From the NCBI RefSeq assembly GCF_051020955.1, contig NW_027476096.1:2852001-2916000 (forward strand): a stretch of 64,000 nucleotides of DNA. Reading direction: 5' to 3'. The notes below the pieces were generated by a model. The model ran no database searches, was not told the DNA's origin, and worked only from the letters and a program-made list of their open reading frames with translations. A program made the position numbers and the translations under genes. Source of the stretch: Megalopta genalis. Taxonomy: Eukaryota > Arthropoda > Insecta > Hymenoptera > Halictidae. Positions 25,101-38,320 of the stretch are shown piece after piece (the stretch's first letter is position 1; each line of letters opens with the position of its first letter).

Positions 25101-26335
25101 TACTTGCAAAACACATGATTTAGCTCCAAATCAATCCGAAGTAGAAGGCATAGCTACAAATCCATGTGAATCAAATGGTTTATCTTCAAATACTTGTGAT
25201 ATGCATGACTTATCTTCAACTGCATGCGAAACAAACGAGTTAGCTTCAAATCCATGGGAAACACATGATTTAGCTTCAAATCAATGCGAACTAGAAGGGT
25301 TATCATCAAATCCGTGCGAATCAAATGGTTTAGCTTCAAATACTTGTGATATACATGATTTACCTTCAACTGCATGCGAAACAAACGAGTTAGCTTCTAA
25401 TCCATGCGCAACACATGATTTAGCTTCAAATCAATGCGAAGTAGAAGGGTTATCTTCGAATCCATGCCAAACAAATGGTTTAGCTTCAAACACTTGTGAT
25501 ATACATGACTTAGCTTCAACTGCATGCGAAACAACGAGTTATCTTTAAATCCATGCGAAACACATGATTTAACTCCAAATCAATGCGAAGTAGAAGGCTT
25601 TGCATCAAATCCATGCGAAAAACATGATTTAGCTTCAAATTAATGCGAAGTAGAAGGGTTATCTTCGAATCCATGCGAAACAAATGATTTAGATTCAAAC
25701 GCTTTTGATATACATGATTTAACTTCAACTGCATGTGATAGAAACGAGTTAGCTTCAAAATCCCAGCGAAATACATGATTTAACTTCAAATCAATGCGAG
25801 GTAGAAGGCTTAGCTTCAAATCCATGCGAATCAAACGGTTTAGCTTCAAATACTTGTGATATTCTTGATTTATATTCAAGTGCATGCGAAACAAACGAGG
25901 TAGCTTTAAATCCATGCGAAACACATGATTTAGCTCCAAATCAATGCGAAGTAGAAGGCATAGCTTCAAATCCATGGGAATCAAATGGTTTATCTTCAAA
26001 TACTTGTGATATACATGACTTAGCTTCAACTGCATGCGAAACAAACTAGTTAGATTCAAATCAATGCGAAACACATGCTTTAGCTTCAAATCAATGCGAA
26101 CTAGAAGGGTTATCATCAAATCCGTGCGAATCAAATGGTTTAGCTTCAAATACTTGTGATATACATGATTTAGCTTCAACAGCATGAGAATCAAACGAGT
26201 TAGCTTCAAATCCATGCCAAACACATGATTTAGCTTCAAATAAAGCGAAGTAGAAAGGTTATCTTCGAATCCATGCTAAACAATTCGTTTAGCATCAAAT
26301 ACTTGTGATATACATGATTTAACTTCAACTGCATG
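18213..26335 (+). repeat. 8.1-kb higher-order repeat, copy 2
   Basis: Second copy of 9001-17123. It contains module copies 3 (20217-22764) and 4 (23788-26335). Beyond 26335 it continues into the 5372-bp repeat, so this copy is a hybrid of two amplification series. Confidence 0.92.
20217..22764 (+). repeat. 2.55-kb module, copy 3 of 5
   Basis: Copy of 11005-13552 at an offset of 9212 bp, with the same indel markers, including aacaacgag near 20400 and 21960. Confidence 0.9.
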
Positions 26336-29159
26336 TGATACAAACGAGTTAGCTTAAAATCCAAGCGAAACACATTATTTAGCATCAAATCAATGCGAGG
26401 TAGAAGGCTTAGCTTCAAATCCATGCGAAACACATGATTTAACTACAAATCAATGCGAAGTAGAAGGCTTTGCTTCAAATCCATACGAAACACATGATTT
26501 AGCTTCAAATCAATGCGAAGTAGAAGGATTATCTTCGAATCCATGAAAAACAAATGGTTTAGCTTCAAACAAATTGTGATATACATGATTTAGCTTCAAC
26601 TGCATGCGAAACAAACGAGTTAGCCTTAAATCCATGCGAAACACATGATTTAGCTCCAAATCAATGTGAACTAGAAGGGTTATCATCAAATCCGTGCGAA
26701 TCAAATGGTTTTGCTTCAAATACTTGTGATATACTTGATTTAGCTTCAACAGCATGCGAAACAAACGAGTTAGCTTCAAATCCATGCGAAACACATGACT
26801 TAGCATCAAATCAATGCGAAGTAGGAGGCTTATATTCAAATCCATGCGAAACACATGATTTAACTCCAAATCAATGCGAAGTAGAAGGCTTTGTTTCAAA
26901 TCCATGCGAAAAACATGATTTAGCTCCAAATCAATGCGAAGTAGAAGGGTTATCTTCGAATCCATGCGAAACAAATGATTTAGCTTCAAACACTTGTGAT
27001 ATACATGATTTAACTTCAACTGCATGTGATACAAATGAATTAGCTTAAAATCCAAGCGGATCACATGATTTAGCTTCAAATCCATGCGAAGTAGAATGCT
27101 GAGTTGCAAATCCATGCGAATCAAATGTTTTAGCTTCAAATACTTGTGATAAACATGATTTAGCTTCAACTGCATGCGATATAAACGAGTTAGATTCAAA
27201 TCCATGCGAAAAACATGATTTAGCTTCAAATCAATGCGAAGTAGAAGGGTTATCTTCGAATCCATGCGAAACAAATGATTTAGCTTCAAACACTTGTGAT
27301 ATTCATGATTTAACTTCAACTGCATGTGAAACAAACGAGTTAGCTTAAAATCCAAGCGAAACACATTATTTAGATTCATATCAATGCGAAGTAGAAGGCT
27401 GTGCTTCAAATCCAAGCGAAACACATGATTCATCTTCAAATCAATACGAAGTAGAAGGCTTAGCTTAAAATCCATGGGAATCAAATGGTTTATCTTCAAA
27501 TACTTGTGATATACATGACTTATCTTCAACTGCATGCGAAACACATGGTTTAGCTTAATATTCATGCGAAACAAATGGTTTAGCTTCAAATACTTGTGAT
27601 ATGCATGATTTAGCCTCAACTGCATGCTAAGCAAACGAGTTAGCTTCAAATCCTAGCGAAACACATGATTTAGCTTCAAATTCATGCGAAACACATTGTT
27701 TAGCGTAATATTCATTTGAAACAAATGCTTCAGCTTCAAATACTTGTGATATAGATGATATAGCTTCAACTGCATGCGAAACAAACCAGTTAGCTTCAAA
27801 TCCAAGCGAGACACATGATTTAGCTTCAAATCAACGCGAAGTAGAATGCTTAGCTTCAAATCTATGCGAAACAAATGGTTCAGCTTCAAATGCTTGTGAT
27901 ATACATGATTTAGCTTCAACTGCATGCGAAACAAACCAGTTAGCTTCAAATCCAGGCGACACACATGATTTAGCTTCAAATCAATGCGAAGTAGAAGGCT
28001 TAGCTTCAAATCCATGCGAATCAAATGGTTTAACTTCAAATACTTTTGATATACATAATTAGATCCAACTGCATGCGAAACAAACGAGTCAGCTTCAAAT
28101 CCATGCGAATCACATGATTCAGCTTCAAATTCATTCGAAATACATGGTTTAGCATAATATTCTTGCGAATCAAATGGTTTAACTTCAAATACTTGTGATA
28201 TGCATGATTTAGCCTCAACTGCATGCTAAGCAAACGAGTTAGCTTCAAATCCTAGCGAAACACATGATTTAGCTTCAAATTCATGCGAAACACATTGTTT
28301 AGCTTAATATTCATTTGAAACAAATGCTTCAGCTTCAAATACTTGTGATATAGATGATATAGCTTCAACTGCATGCGAAACAAACCAGTTAGCTTCAAAT
28401 CCAAGCGAGACACATGATTTAGCTTCAAATCAACGCGAAGTAGAATGCTTAGCTTTAAATCCACGCGAATCAAACGGTTTAGCTTCAAATACTAGTGATA
28501 TACTTGATTTAGATTCAAGTGCGTGCGAAACAAACGAGTTAGCTTCAAAATCCCAGCGAAATACATGATTTATCTTCAAATCAATGCGAGGTAGAAGGCT
28601 TAGCTTCAAATCCATGCGAATCAAACGGTTTACGTTCAAATACTTGTGATATACATGATTTAGCTTCAACAGCATGCGAAACAAACGAGTTAGCTTCAAA
28701 TACATGCGAAACACATGATTTAGCTCCAAATCAATGCGAAGTAGAAGGCATAGCTACAAATCCATGTGAATCAAATGGTTTATATTCAAATACTTGTGAT
28801 ACGCATGACTTAGCTTCAACTGCATGCGAAACAAACGAGATAGCTTCAAATCCATGGGAAACACATGATTTAGCTTCAAATCAATGCGAACTAGAAGGGT
28901 TATCATCAAATCCGTGCGAATCAAATGGTTTAGCTTCAAAAACTTGTGGTAAACATGATTTAGCTTCAACAGCATGCGAAACAAACGAATTAGCTTCAAA
29001 TACATGCGAAACACATGATTTAGCTTCAAATCAAAGCGAAGTAGAAAGGTTATCTTCGAATCCATGCGAAACAAATCGTTTAGCATCAAATACTTGTGAT
29101 ATACATGATTAAAACTTCAACTGCATGTGATACAAACGAGTTAGTTTAAAATCCATGCG
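23788..29159 (+). repeat. 5372-bp higher-order repeat, copy 1
   Basis: Bases from 23788 on recur from 29160 on at an offset of 5372 bp. The copy consists of module copy 4 (23788-26335), a 1.2-kb stretch that includes units 26510-27360, a part with the rare taatattc units (27550-28310), and a part (28430-29159) resembling 10275-11004 and 19487-20216. This last part indicates that the 5372-bp and 9212-bp series were assembled from the same pieces. Confidence 0.92.
27541..28320 (+). repeat. Cluster of rare taatattc unit variants
   Basis: A sixth unit type with taatattc in the middle (acatggtttagcttaatatt and relatives) occurs near 27555, 27705, 28155 and 28305. It recurs in the 5372-bp copies near 32925, 33077, 33525 and 33676, in the third copy near 37337, 37488 and 37938, and singly near 1063, 3372, 40548 and 48526. 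It brings a stop codon into the plus frame. It usually stands between a D-like unit and an E-like unit, in the place of a normal cycle. Confidence 0.8.
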
Positions 29160-32100
29160 GAACACATTATTTAGCTTCAAATCAATGCGAGGTAGAAGGC
29201 TTAGCTTCAAATCCATGCGAAACACATGATTTAGCTTCAAATCCATGCGAACTAGAAGGGTTATCATCAAATCCGTGCGAATCAAATGGTTTAGATTCAA
29301 ATACTTTTGATATACATGATTTAGCTTCAACTGCATGCGAAACAACGAGTTAGCTTTAAATCCATGCGAAACACATGATTTAGCTTCAAATCAATGCGAA
29401 ATAGAAGGGTTATCATCAAATCCGTGCGAATCAAATGGTTTAGATTCAAATACTTGTGATATACATGATTTAGCTTCAACTGCATGCGAAACAAACGAGT
29501 TAACTTCAAATCCATGCGAAACACATGATTTAGCTCCAAATCAATGCGAACTAGAAGGGTTATCATCAAATCCGTGCGAATCAAATGGTTTAGATTCAAA
29601 TACTTGTGATATACATGATTTAGCTTCAACTGCATGCGAAACAAACGAGTTAGCTTCAAATACATACGAAACACATGATTTAGCTCCAAATCAATGCGAA
29701 GTAGAAGGCATAGCTTCAAATCCATGCAAATCAAACGGTTTAGCTTCAAATACTTGTGATATACTTGATTTATATTCAAGTGCATGCGAAACAAACGAGT
29801 TAGCTTTAAATCCATGCGAAACACATGATTTAGCTTCAAATCAATGCGAACTAGAAGGGTTATAATCAAATCCGTGCGAATCAAATGGTTTAGCTTCAAA
29901 TACTTGTGATATACATGATTTAGCTTCAACAGCGTGCGAAACAAACGAGTTAGCTTCAAATCCATGCGAAACACATGATTTAGCTTCAAATCAATGCGAA
30001 GTATAGGGCTTGTCTTCAAATCCATGCGAAACAAATCGTTTCGCTTCAAATACTTGTGATATACATGATTTAACTTCAACTGCATGTAAATACAAACGAG
30101 TTAGCTTAAAATCCAAGCGGAACATATGATTTAGCTTCAAATTAATGCGAAGTAGAAGGCATAGCTTCAAATCCAAGCGAAACACATGATTCATCTTCAA
30201 ATCAATACGAAGTAGAAGGCATAGCTTCAAATCCATGCGAATCAAACGGTTTAGCTTCAAATATTTGTGATATACTTGATTTAGATTCAAGTGCGTGCGA
30301 AACAAACGAGTTAGCTTCAAAATCCCAGCGAAATGCATGATTCATCTTGCAATCAATGCGAGGTAGAAGGCTTAGCTTCAAATCCATGCGAATCAAACGG
30401 TTTAGGTTCAAATACTTGTGATATACATGATTTGGCTTCAACAGCTTGCGAAACAAACGAGTTAGCTTCAAATACTTGCAAAACACATGATTTAGCTCCA
30501 AATCAATCCGAAGTAGAAGGCATAGCTACAAATCCATGTGAATCAAATGGTTTATCTTCAAATACTTGTGATATGCATGACTTATCTTCAACTGCATGCG
30601 AAACAAACGAGTTAGCTTCAAATCCATGGGAAACACATGATTTAGCTTCAAATCAATGCGAACTAGAAGGGTTATCATCAAATCCGTGCGAATCAAATGG
30701 TTTAGCTTCAAATACTTGTGATATACATGATTTACCTTCAACTGCATGCGAAACAAACGAGTTAGCTTCTAATCCATGCGCAACACATGATTTAGCTTCA
30801 AATCAATGCGAAGTAGAAGGGTTATCTTCGAATCCATGCCAAACAAATGGTTTAGCTTCAAACACTTGTGATATACATGACTTAGCTTCAACTGCATGCG
30901 AAACAACGAGTTATCTTTAAATCCATGCGAAACACATGATTTAACTCCAAATCAATGCGAAGTAGAAGGCTTTGCATCAAATCCATGCGAAAAACATGAT
31001 TTAGCTTCAAATTAATGCGAAGTAGAAGGGTTATCTTCGAATCCATGCGAAACAAATGATTTAGCTTCAAACGCTTTTGATATACATGATTTAACTTCAA
31101 CTGCATGTGATAGAAACGAGTTAGCTTCAAAATCCCAGCGAAATACATGATTTAACTTCAAATCAATGCGAGGTAGAAGGCTTAGCTTCAAATCCATGCG
31201 AATCAAACGGTTTAGCTTCAAATACTTGTGATATTCTTGATTTATATTCAAGTGCATGCGAAACAAACGAGGTAGCTTTAAATCCATGCGAAACACATGA
31301 TTTAGCTCCAAATCAATGCGAAGTAGAAGGCATAGCTTCAAATCCATGGGAATCAAATGGTTTATCTTCAAATACTTGTGATATACATGACTTAGCTTCA
31401 ACTGCATGCGAAACAAACTAGTTAGATTCAAATCAATGCGAAACACATGCTTTAGCTTCAAATCAATGCGAACTAGAAGGGTTATCATCAAATCCGTGCG
31501 AATCAAATGGTTTAGCTTCAAATACTTGTGATATACATGATTTAGCTTCAACAGCATGAGAATCAAACGAGTTAGCTTCAAATCCATGCCAAACACATGA
31601 TTTAGCTTCAAATAAAGCGAAGTAGAAAGGTTATCTTCGAATCCATGCTAAACAATTCGTTTAGCATCAAATACTTGTGATATACATGATTTAACTTCAA
31701 CTGCATGTGATACAAACGAGTTAGCTTAAAATCCAAGCGAAACACATTATTTAGCATCAAATCAATGCGAGGTAGAAGGCTTAGCTTCAAATCCATGCGA
31801 AACACATGATTTAACTACAAATCAATGCGAAGTAGAAGGCTTTGCTTCAAATCCATACGAAACACATGATTTAGCTTCAAATCAATGCGAAGTAGAAGGA
31901 TTATCTTCGAATCCATGAAAAACAAATGGTTTAGCTTCAAACAAATTGTGATATACATGATTTAGCTTCAACTGCATGCGAAACAAACGAGTTAGCCTTA
32001 AATCCATGCGAAACACATGATTTAGCTCCAAATCAATGTGAACTAGAAGGGTTATCATCAAATCCGTGCGAATCAAATGGTTTTGCTTCAAATACTTGTG

Positions 32101-34406
32101 ATATACTTGATTTAGCTTCAACAGCATGCGAAACAAACGAGTTAGCTTCAAATCCATGCGAAACACATGACTTAGCATCAAATCAATGCGAAGTAGGAGG
32201 CTTATATTCAAATCCATGCGAAACACATGATTTAACTCCAAATCAATGCGAAGTAGAAGGCTTTGTTTCAAATCCATGCGAAAAACATGATTTAGCTCCA
32301 AATCAATGCGAAGTAGAAGGGTTATCTTCGAATCCATGCGAAACAAATGATTTAGCTTCAAACACTTGTGATATACATGATTTAACTTCAACTGCATGTG
32401 ATACAAATGAATTAGCTTAAAATCCAAGCGGATCACATGATTTAGCTTCAAATCCATGCGAAGTAGAATGCTGAGTTGCAAATCCATGCGAATCAAATGT
32501 TTTAGCTTCAAATACTTGTGATAAACATGATTTAGCTTCAACTGCATGCGATATAAACGAGTTAGATTCAAATCCATGCGAAAAACATGATTTAGCTTCA
32601 AATCAATGCGAAGTAGAAGGGTTATCTTCGAATCCATGCGAAACAAATGATTTAGCTTCAAACACTTGTGATATTCATGATTTAACTTCAACTGCATGTG
32701 AAACAAACGAGTTAGCTTAAAATCCAAGCGAAACACATTATTTAGATTCATATCAATGCGAAGTAGAAGGCTGTGCTTCAAATCCAAGCGAAACACATGA
32801 TTCATCTTCAAATCAATACGAAGTAGAAGGCTTAGCTTAAAATCCATGGGAATCAAATGGTTTATCTTCAAATACTTGTGATATACATGACTTATCTTCA
32901 ACTGCATGCGAAACACATGGTTTAGCTTAATATTCATGCGAAACAAATGGTTTAGCTTCAAATACTTGTGATATGCATGATTTAGCCTCAACTGCATGCT
33001 AAGCAAACGAGTTAGCTTCAAATCCTAGCGAAACACATGATTTAGCTTCAAATTCATGCGAAACACATTGTTTAGCGTAATATTCATTTGAAACAAATGC
33101 TTCAGCTTCAAATACTTGTGATATAGATGATATAGCTTCAACTGCATGCGAAACAAACCAGTTAGCTTCAAATCCAAGCGGGACACATGATTTAGCTTCA
33201 AATCAACGCGAAGTAGAATGCTTAGCTTCAAATCTATGCGAAACAAATGGTTCAGCTTCAAATGCTTGTGATATACATGATTTAGCTTCAACTGCATGCG
33301 AAACAAACCAGTTAGCTTCAAATCCAGGCGACACACATGATTTAGCTTCAAATCAATGCGAAGTAGAAGGCTTAGCTTCAAATCCATGCGAATCAAATGG
33401 TTTAACTTCAAATACTTTTGATATACATAATTAGATCCAACTGCATGCGAAACAAACGAGTCAGCTTCAAATCCATGCGAATCACATGATTCAGCTTCAA
33501 ATTCATTCGAAATACATGGTTTAGCATAATATTCTTGCGAATCAAATGGTTTAACTTCAAATACTTGTGATATGCATGATTTAGCCTCAACTGCATGCTA
33601 AGCAAACGAGTTAGCTTCAAATCCTAGCGAAACACATGATTTAGCTTCAAATTCATGCGAAACACATTGTTTAGCTTAATATTCATTTGAAACAAATGCT
33701 TCAGCTTCAAATACTTGTGATATAGATGATATAGCTTCAACTGCATGCGAAACAAACCAGTTAGCTTCAAATCCAAGCGAGACACATGATTTAGCTTCAA
33801 ATCAACGCGAAGTAGAATGCTTAGCTTTAAATCCACGCGAATCAAACGGTTTAGCTTCAAATACTAGTGATATACTTGATTTAGATTCAAGTGCGTGCGA
33901 AACAAACGAGTTAGCTTCAAAATCCCAGCGAAATACATGATTTATCTTCAAATCAATGCGAGGTAGAAGGCTTAGCTTCAAATCCATGCGAATCAAACGG
34001 TTTACGTTCAAATACTTGTGATATACATGATTTAGCTTCAACAGCATGCGAAACAAACGAGTTAGCTTCAAATACATGCGAAACACATGATTTAGCTCCA
34101 AATCAATGCGAAGTAGAAGGCATAGCTACAAATCCATGTGAATCAAATGGTTTATATTCAAATACTTGTGATACGCATGACTTAGCTTCAACTGCATGCG
34201 AAACAAACGAGATAGCTTCAAATCCATGGGAAACACATGATTTAGCTTCAAATCAATGCGAACTAGAAGGGTTATCATCAAATCCGTGCGAATCAAATGG
34301 TTTAGCTTCAAAAACTTGTGGTAAACATGATTTAGCTTCAACAGCATGCGAAACAAACGAATTAGCTTCAAATACATGCGAAACACATGATTTAGCTTCA
34401 AATCAA
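29160..34406 (+). repeat. 5372-bp higher-order repeat, copy 2
   Basis: Copy of 23788-29034. A few single-base differences are visible, for example cgagacacatg near 27808 versus cgggacacatg near 33180. The match ends at 34406, where aaatcaaagcgaagtagaaagg of copy 1 (near 29030) is replaced by aaatcaatgcgaagtatagg. It contains module copy 5 (29160-31707). Confidence 0.92.
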
Positions 34407-37400
34407 TGCGAAGTATAGGGCTTGTCTTCAAATCCATGCGAAACAAATCGTTTCGCTTCAAATACTTGTGATATACATGATTTAACTTCAACTGCATGTG
34501 ATACAAACGAGTTAGCTTAAAATCCAAGCGGAACACATGATTTAGCTTCAAATTAATGCGAAGTAGAAGGCATAGCTTCAAATCCAAGCGAAACACATGA
34601 TTCATCTTCAAATCAATACGAAGTAGAAGGCTTAGCTTCAAATCCATGCGAATCAAACGGTTTAGCTTCAAATATTTGTGATATACTTGATTTAGATTCA
34701 AGTGCGTGCGAAACAAACGAGTTAGCTTCAAAATCCCAGCGAAATGCATGATTCATCTTCCAATCAATGCGAGGTAGAAGGCTTAGCTTCAAATCCATGC
34801 GAATCAAACGGTTTAGGTTCAAATACTTGTGATATACATGATTTGGCTTCAACAGCTTGCGAAACAAACGAGTTAGCTTCAAATACTTGCAAAACACATG
34901 ATTTAGCTCCAAATCAATCCGAAGTAGAAGGCATAGCTACAAATCCATGTGAATCAAATGGTTTATCTTCAAATACTTGTGATATGCATGACTTATCTTC
35001 AACTGCATGCGAAACAAACGAGTTAGCTTCAAATCCATGGGAAACACATGATTTAGCTTCAAATCAATGCGAACTAGAAGGGTTATCATCAAATCCGTGC
35101 GAATCAAATGGTTTAGCTTCAAATACTTGTGATATACATGATTTAGCTTCTACTGCATGCGAAAAAATCGAGTTAGCTTCAAATCCACGCGAAAAACGTG
35201 ATTTAGCTTCAAATCAATGCGAGGTAGAAGGCTTAGCTTCAAATCCATGCGAAACACATGATTTAGCTTCAAATCAATGCGAAGTAGAAGGGTTCTCTTC
35301 GAATCCATGCGAAACAAATGGTTTAGCTTCAAACACTTGTGATATACATGATTTAGCTTCAACATCATGCGAAACAAACGAGTTAGCTTCAAATACATGC
35401 GAAACATATGATTTAACATCAAATCAATGCGAAGCAGAAGGCTGATTTTCGAATCCATGCGAAACAGATGGATTAGCTTCAAATACTTGTGATATACATG
35501 ATTTAGCTTCAACTGCATGCGAAACAAACGAGTTAGCTTCAAATCCATACGAAACACATGATTTAACTCCAAATCAATGCGAAGTAGAAGGCTTTGCATC
35601 AAATCCATGCGAAAAACATGATTTAGCTTCAAATCAATGCGAAGTAGAAGGGTTATCTTCGAATCCATGCGAAACAAATGATTTAGCTTCAAACGCTTTT
35701 GATATACATGATTTAACTTCAACTGCATGTGATAGAAACGAGTTAGCTTCAAAATCCCAGCGAAATACATGATTTAACTTCAAATCAATGCGAGGTAGAA
35801 GGCTTAGCTTCAAATCCATGCGAATCAAACGATTTAGCTTCAAATACTTGTGATATTCTTGATTTATATTCAAGTGCATGCGAAACAAACGAGGTAGCTT
35901 TAAATCCATGCGAAACACATGATTTAGCTCCAAATCAATGCGAAGTAGAAGGCATAGCTTCAAATCCATGGGAATCAAATGGTTTATCTTCAAATACTTG
36001 TGATATACATGACTTAGCTTCAACTGCATGCGAAACAATCTAGTTAGATTCAAATCAATGCGAAACACATGCTTTAGCTTCAAATCAATGCGAACTAGAA
36101 GGGTTATCATCAAATCCGTGCGAATCAAATGGATTAGCTTCAAATACTTGTGATATACATGATTTAGCTTCAACAGCATGAGAATCAAACGAGTTAGCTT
36201 CAAATCCATGCCAAACACATGATTTAGCTTCAAATAAAGCGAAGTAGAAAGGTTATCTTCGAATCCATGCTAAACAATTCGTTTAGCATCAAATACTTGT
36301 GATATACATGATTTAACTTCAACTGCATGTGATACAAACGAGTTAGCTTAAAATCCAAGCGGAACACATTATTTAGCATCAAATCAATGCGAGGTAGAAG
36401 GCTTAGCTTCAAATCCATGCGAAACACATGATTTAGCATCAAATCAATGCGAAGTAGGAGGCTTATCTTCAAATCCATGCGAAACACATGATTTAACTAC
36501 AAATCAATGCGAAGTAGAAGGCTTTGCTTCAAATCCATACGAAACACATGATTTAGCTTCAAATCAATGCGAAGTAGAAGGATTATCTTCGAATCCATGA
36601 AAAACAAATGGTTTAGCTTCAAACAAATTGTGATATACATGATTTAGCTTCAACTGCATGCGAAACAAACGAGTTAGCCTTAAATCCATGCGAAACACAT
36701 GATTTAGCTCCAAATCAATGCGAACTAGAAGGGTTATCATCAAATCCGTGCGAATCAAATGGTTTTGCTTCAAACACTTGTGATATACATGATTTAACTT
36801 CAACTGCATGTGATACAAATGAATTAGCTTAAAATCCAAGCGGATCACATGATTTAGCTTCAAATCCATGCGAAGTAGAATGCTGAGTTGCAAATCCATG
36901 CGAATCAAATGTTTTAGCTTCAAATACTTGTGATATACATGATTTAGCTTCAACTGCATGCGATATAAACGAGTTAGATTCAAATCCATGCGAAAAACAT
37001 GATTTAGCTTCAAATCAATGCGAAGTAGAAGGGTTATCTTCGAATCCATGCGAAACAAATGATTTAGCTTCAAACACTTGTGATATTCATGATTTAACTT
37101 CAACTGCATGTGAAACAAACGAGTTAGCTTAAAATCCAAGCGAAACACATTATTTAGCTTCATATCAATGCGAAGTAGAAGGCTGTGCTTCAAATCCAAG
37201 CGAAACACATGATTCATCTTCAAATCAATACGAAGTAGAAGGCTTAGCTTAAAATCCATGGGAATCAAATGGTTTATCTTCAAATACTTGTGATATACAT
37301 GACTTATCTTCAACTGCATGCGAAACACTTGGTTTAGCTTAATATTCATGCGAAACAAATGGTTTAGCTTCAAATACTTGTGATATGCATGATTTAGCCT

Positions 37401-38180
37401 CAACTGCATGCTAAGCAAACGAGTTAGCTTCAAATCCTAGCGAAACACATGATTTAGCTTCAAATTCATGCGAAACACATTGTTTAGCGTAATATTCATT
37501 TGAAACAAATGCTTCAGCTTCAAATACTTGTGGTATAGATGATATAGCTTCAACTGCATGCGAAACAAACCAGTTAGCTTCAAATCCAAGCGAGACACAT
37601 GATTTAGCTTCAAATCAACGCGAAGTAGAATGCTTAGCTTCAAATCTATGCGAAACAAATGGTTCAGCTTCAAATGCTTGTGATATACATGATTTAGCTT
37701 CAACTGCATGCGAAACAAACGACTTAGCTTCAAATCCAGGCGACACACATGATTTAGCTTCAAATCAATGCGAAGTAGAAGGCTTAGCTTCAAATCCATG
37801 CGAATCAAATGGTTTAACTTCAAATACTTTTGATATACATAATTAGATCCAACTGCATGCGAAACAAACGAGTCAGCTTCAAATCCATGCGAAACACATG
37901 ATTTAGCTTCAAATTCATGCGAAACACATTGTTTAGCTTAATATTCATTTGAAACAAATGCTTCAGCTTCAAATACTTGTGATATAGATGATATAGCTTA
38001 AACTGCATGCGAAACAAACCAGTTAGCTTCAAATCCAAGCGAGACACATGATTTAGCTTCAAATCAACGCGAAGTAGAATGCTTAGCTTCAAATCTATGC
38101 GAAACAAATGTTTCAGCTTCAAATACTTGTGATATACATCATTGAGCTTCAAATGCATGCGAAACAAACGAGTTAGCTTC
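34407..38180 (+). repeat. Rearranged third copy of the 5372-bp repeat
   Basis: Stretches match copy 2 at changing offsets: about 34407-35122 at 4411, 35634-36233 at 4622, 36564-37100 at 4682, and 37437-37860 at 4412. The length changes between these blocks are +211, +60 and -270 bases, that is, whole 30-mers plus one single-base indel. Around 35123-35633 the units are a mixture not seen in copies 1 and 2. The copy decays near 38000-38180, where units like 27690-28040 are rejoined. Confidence 0.85.
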
Positions 38181-38184
38181 AAAT

Positions 38185-38320
38185 CCAGCGAAAAACATGA
38201 TTTAAGTTCAAATCAACGTGAAGTAGAATGCTTAGTTTTAAATCCACGCGAAACGAAAGATTTAGCTTCAAATACTTGCCAATATAAGTGATATAGCTTC
38301 AAATGCAGGCGAAACAAACG
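38185..38320 (+). repeat. Divergent unit cluster, distant relative of 1150-1300
   Basis: Contains ccagcgaaaaacatgattta, aacgtgaagtagaatgc, gaaacgaaagatttag and cttgccaatataagtgatat, closely resembling the cluster at 1150-1300 and 3459-3609 although about 35 kb away. A one-base-short junction and a one-base-long junction are present here too. A weaker relative lies near 39355-39430 (attgcgatataagtgatatgg). Confidence 0.75.
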
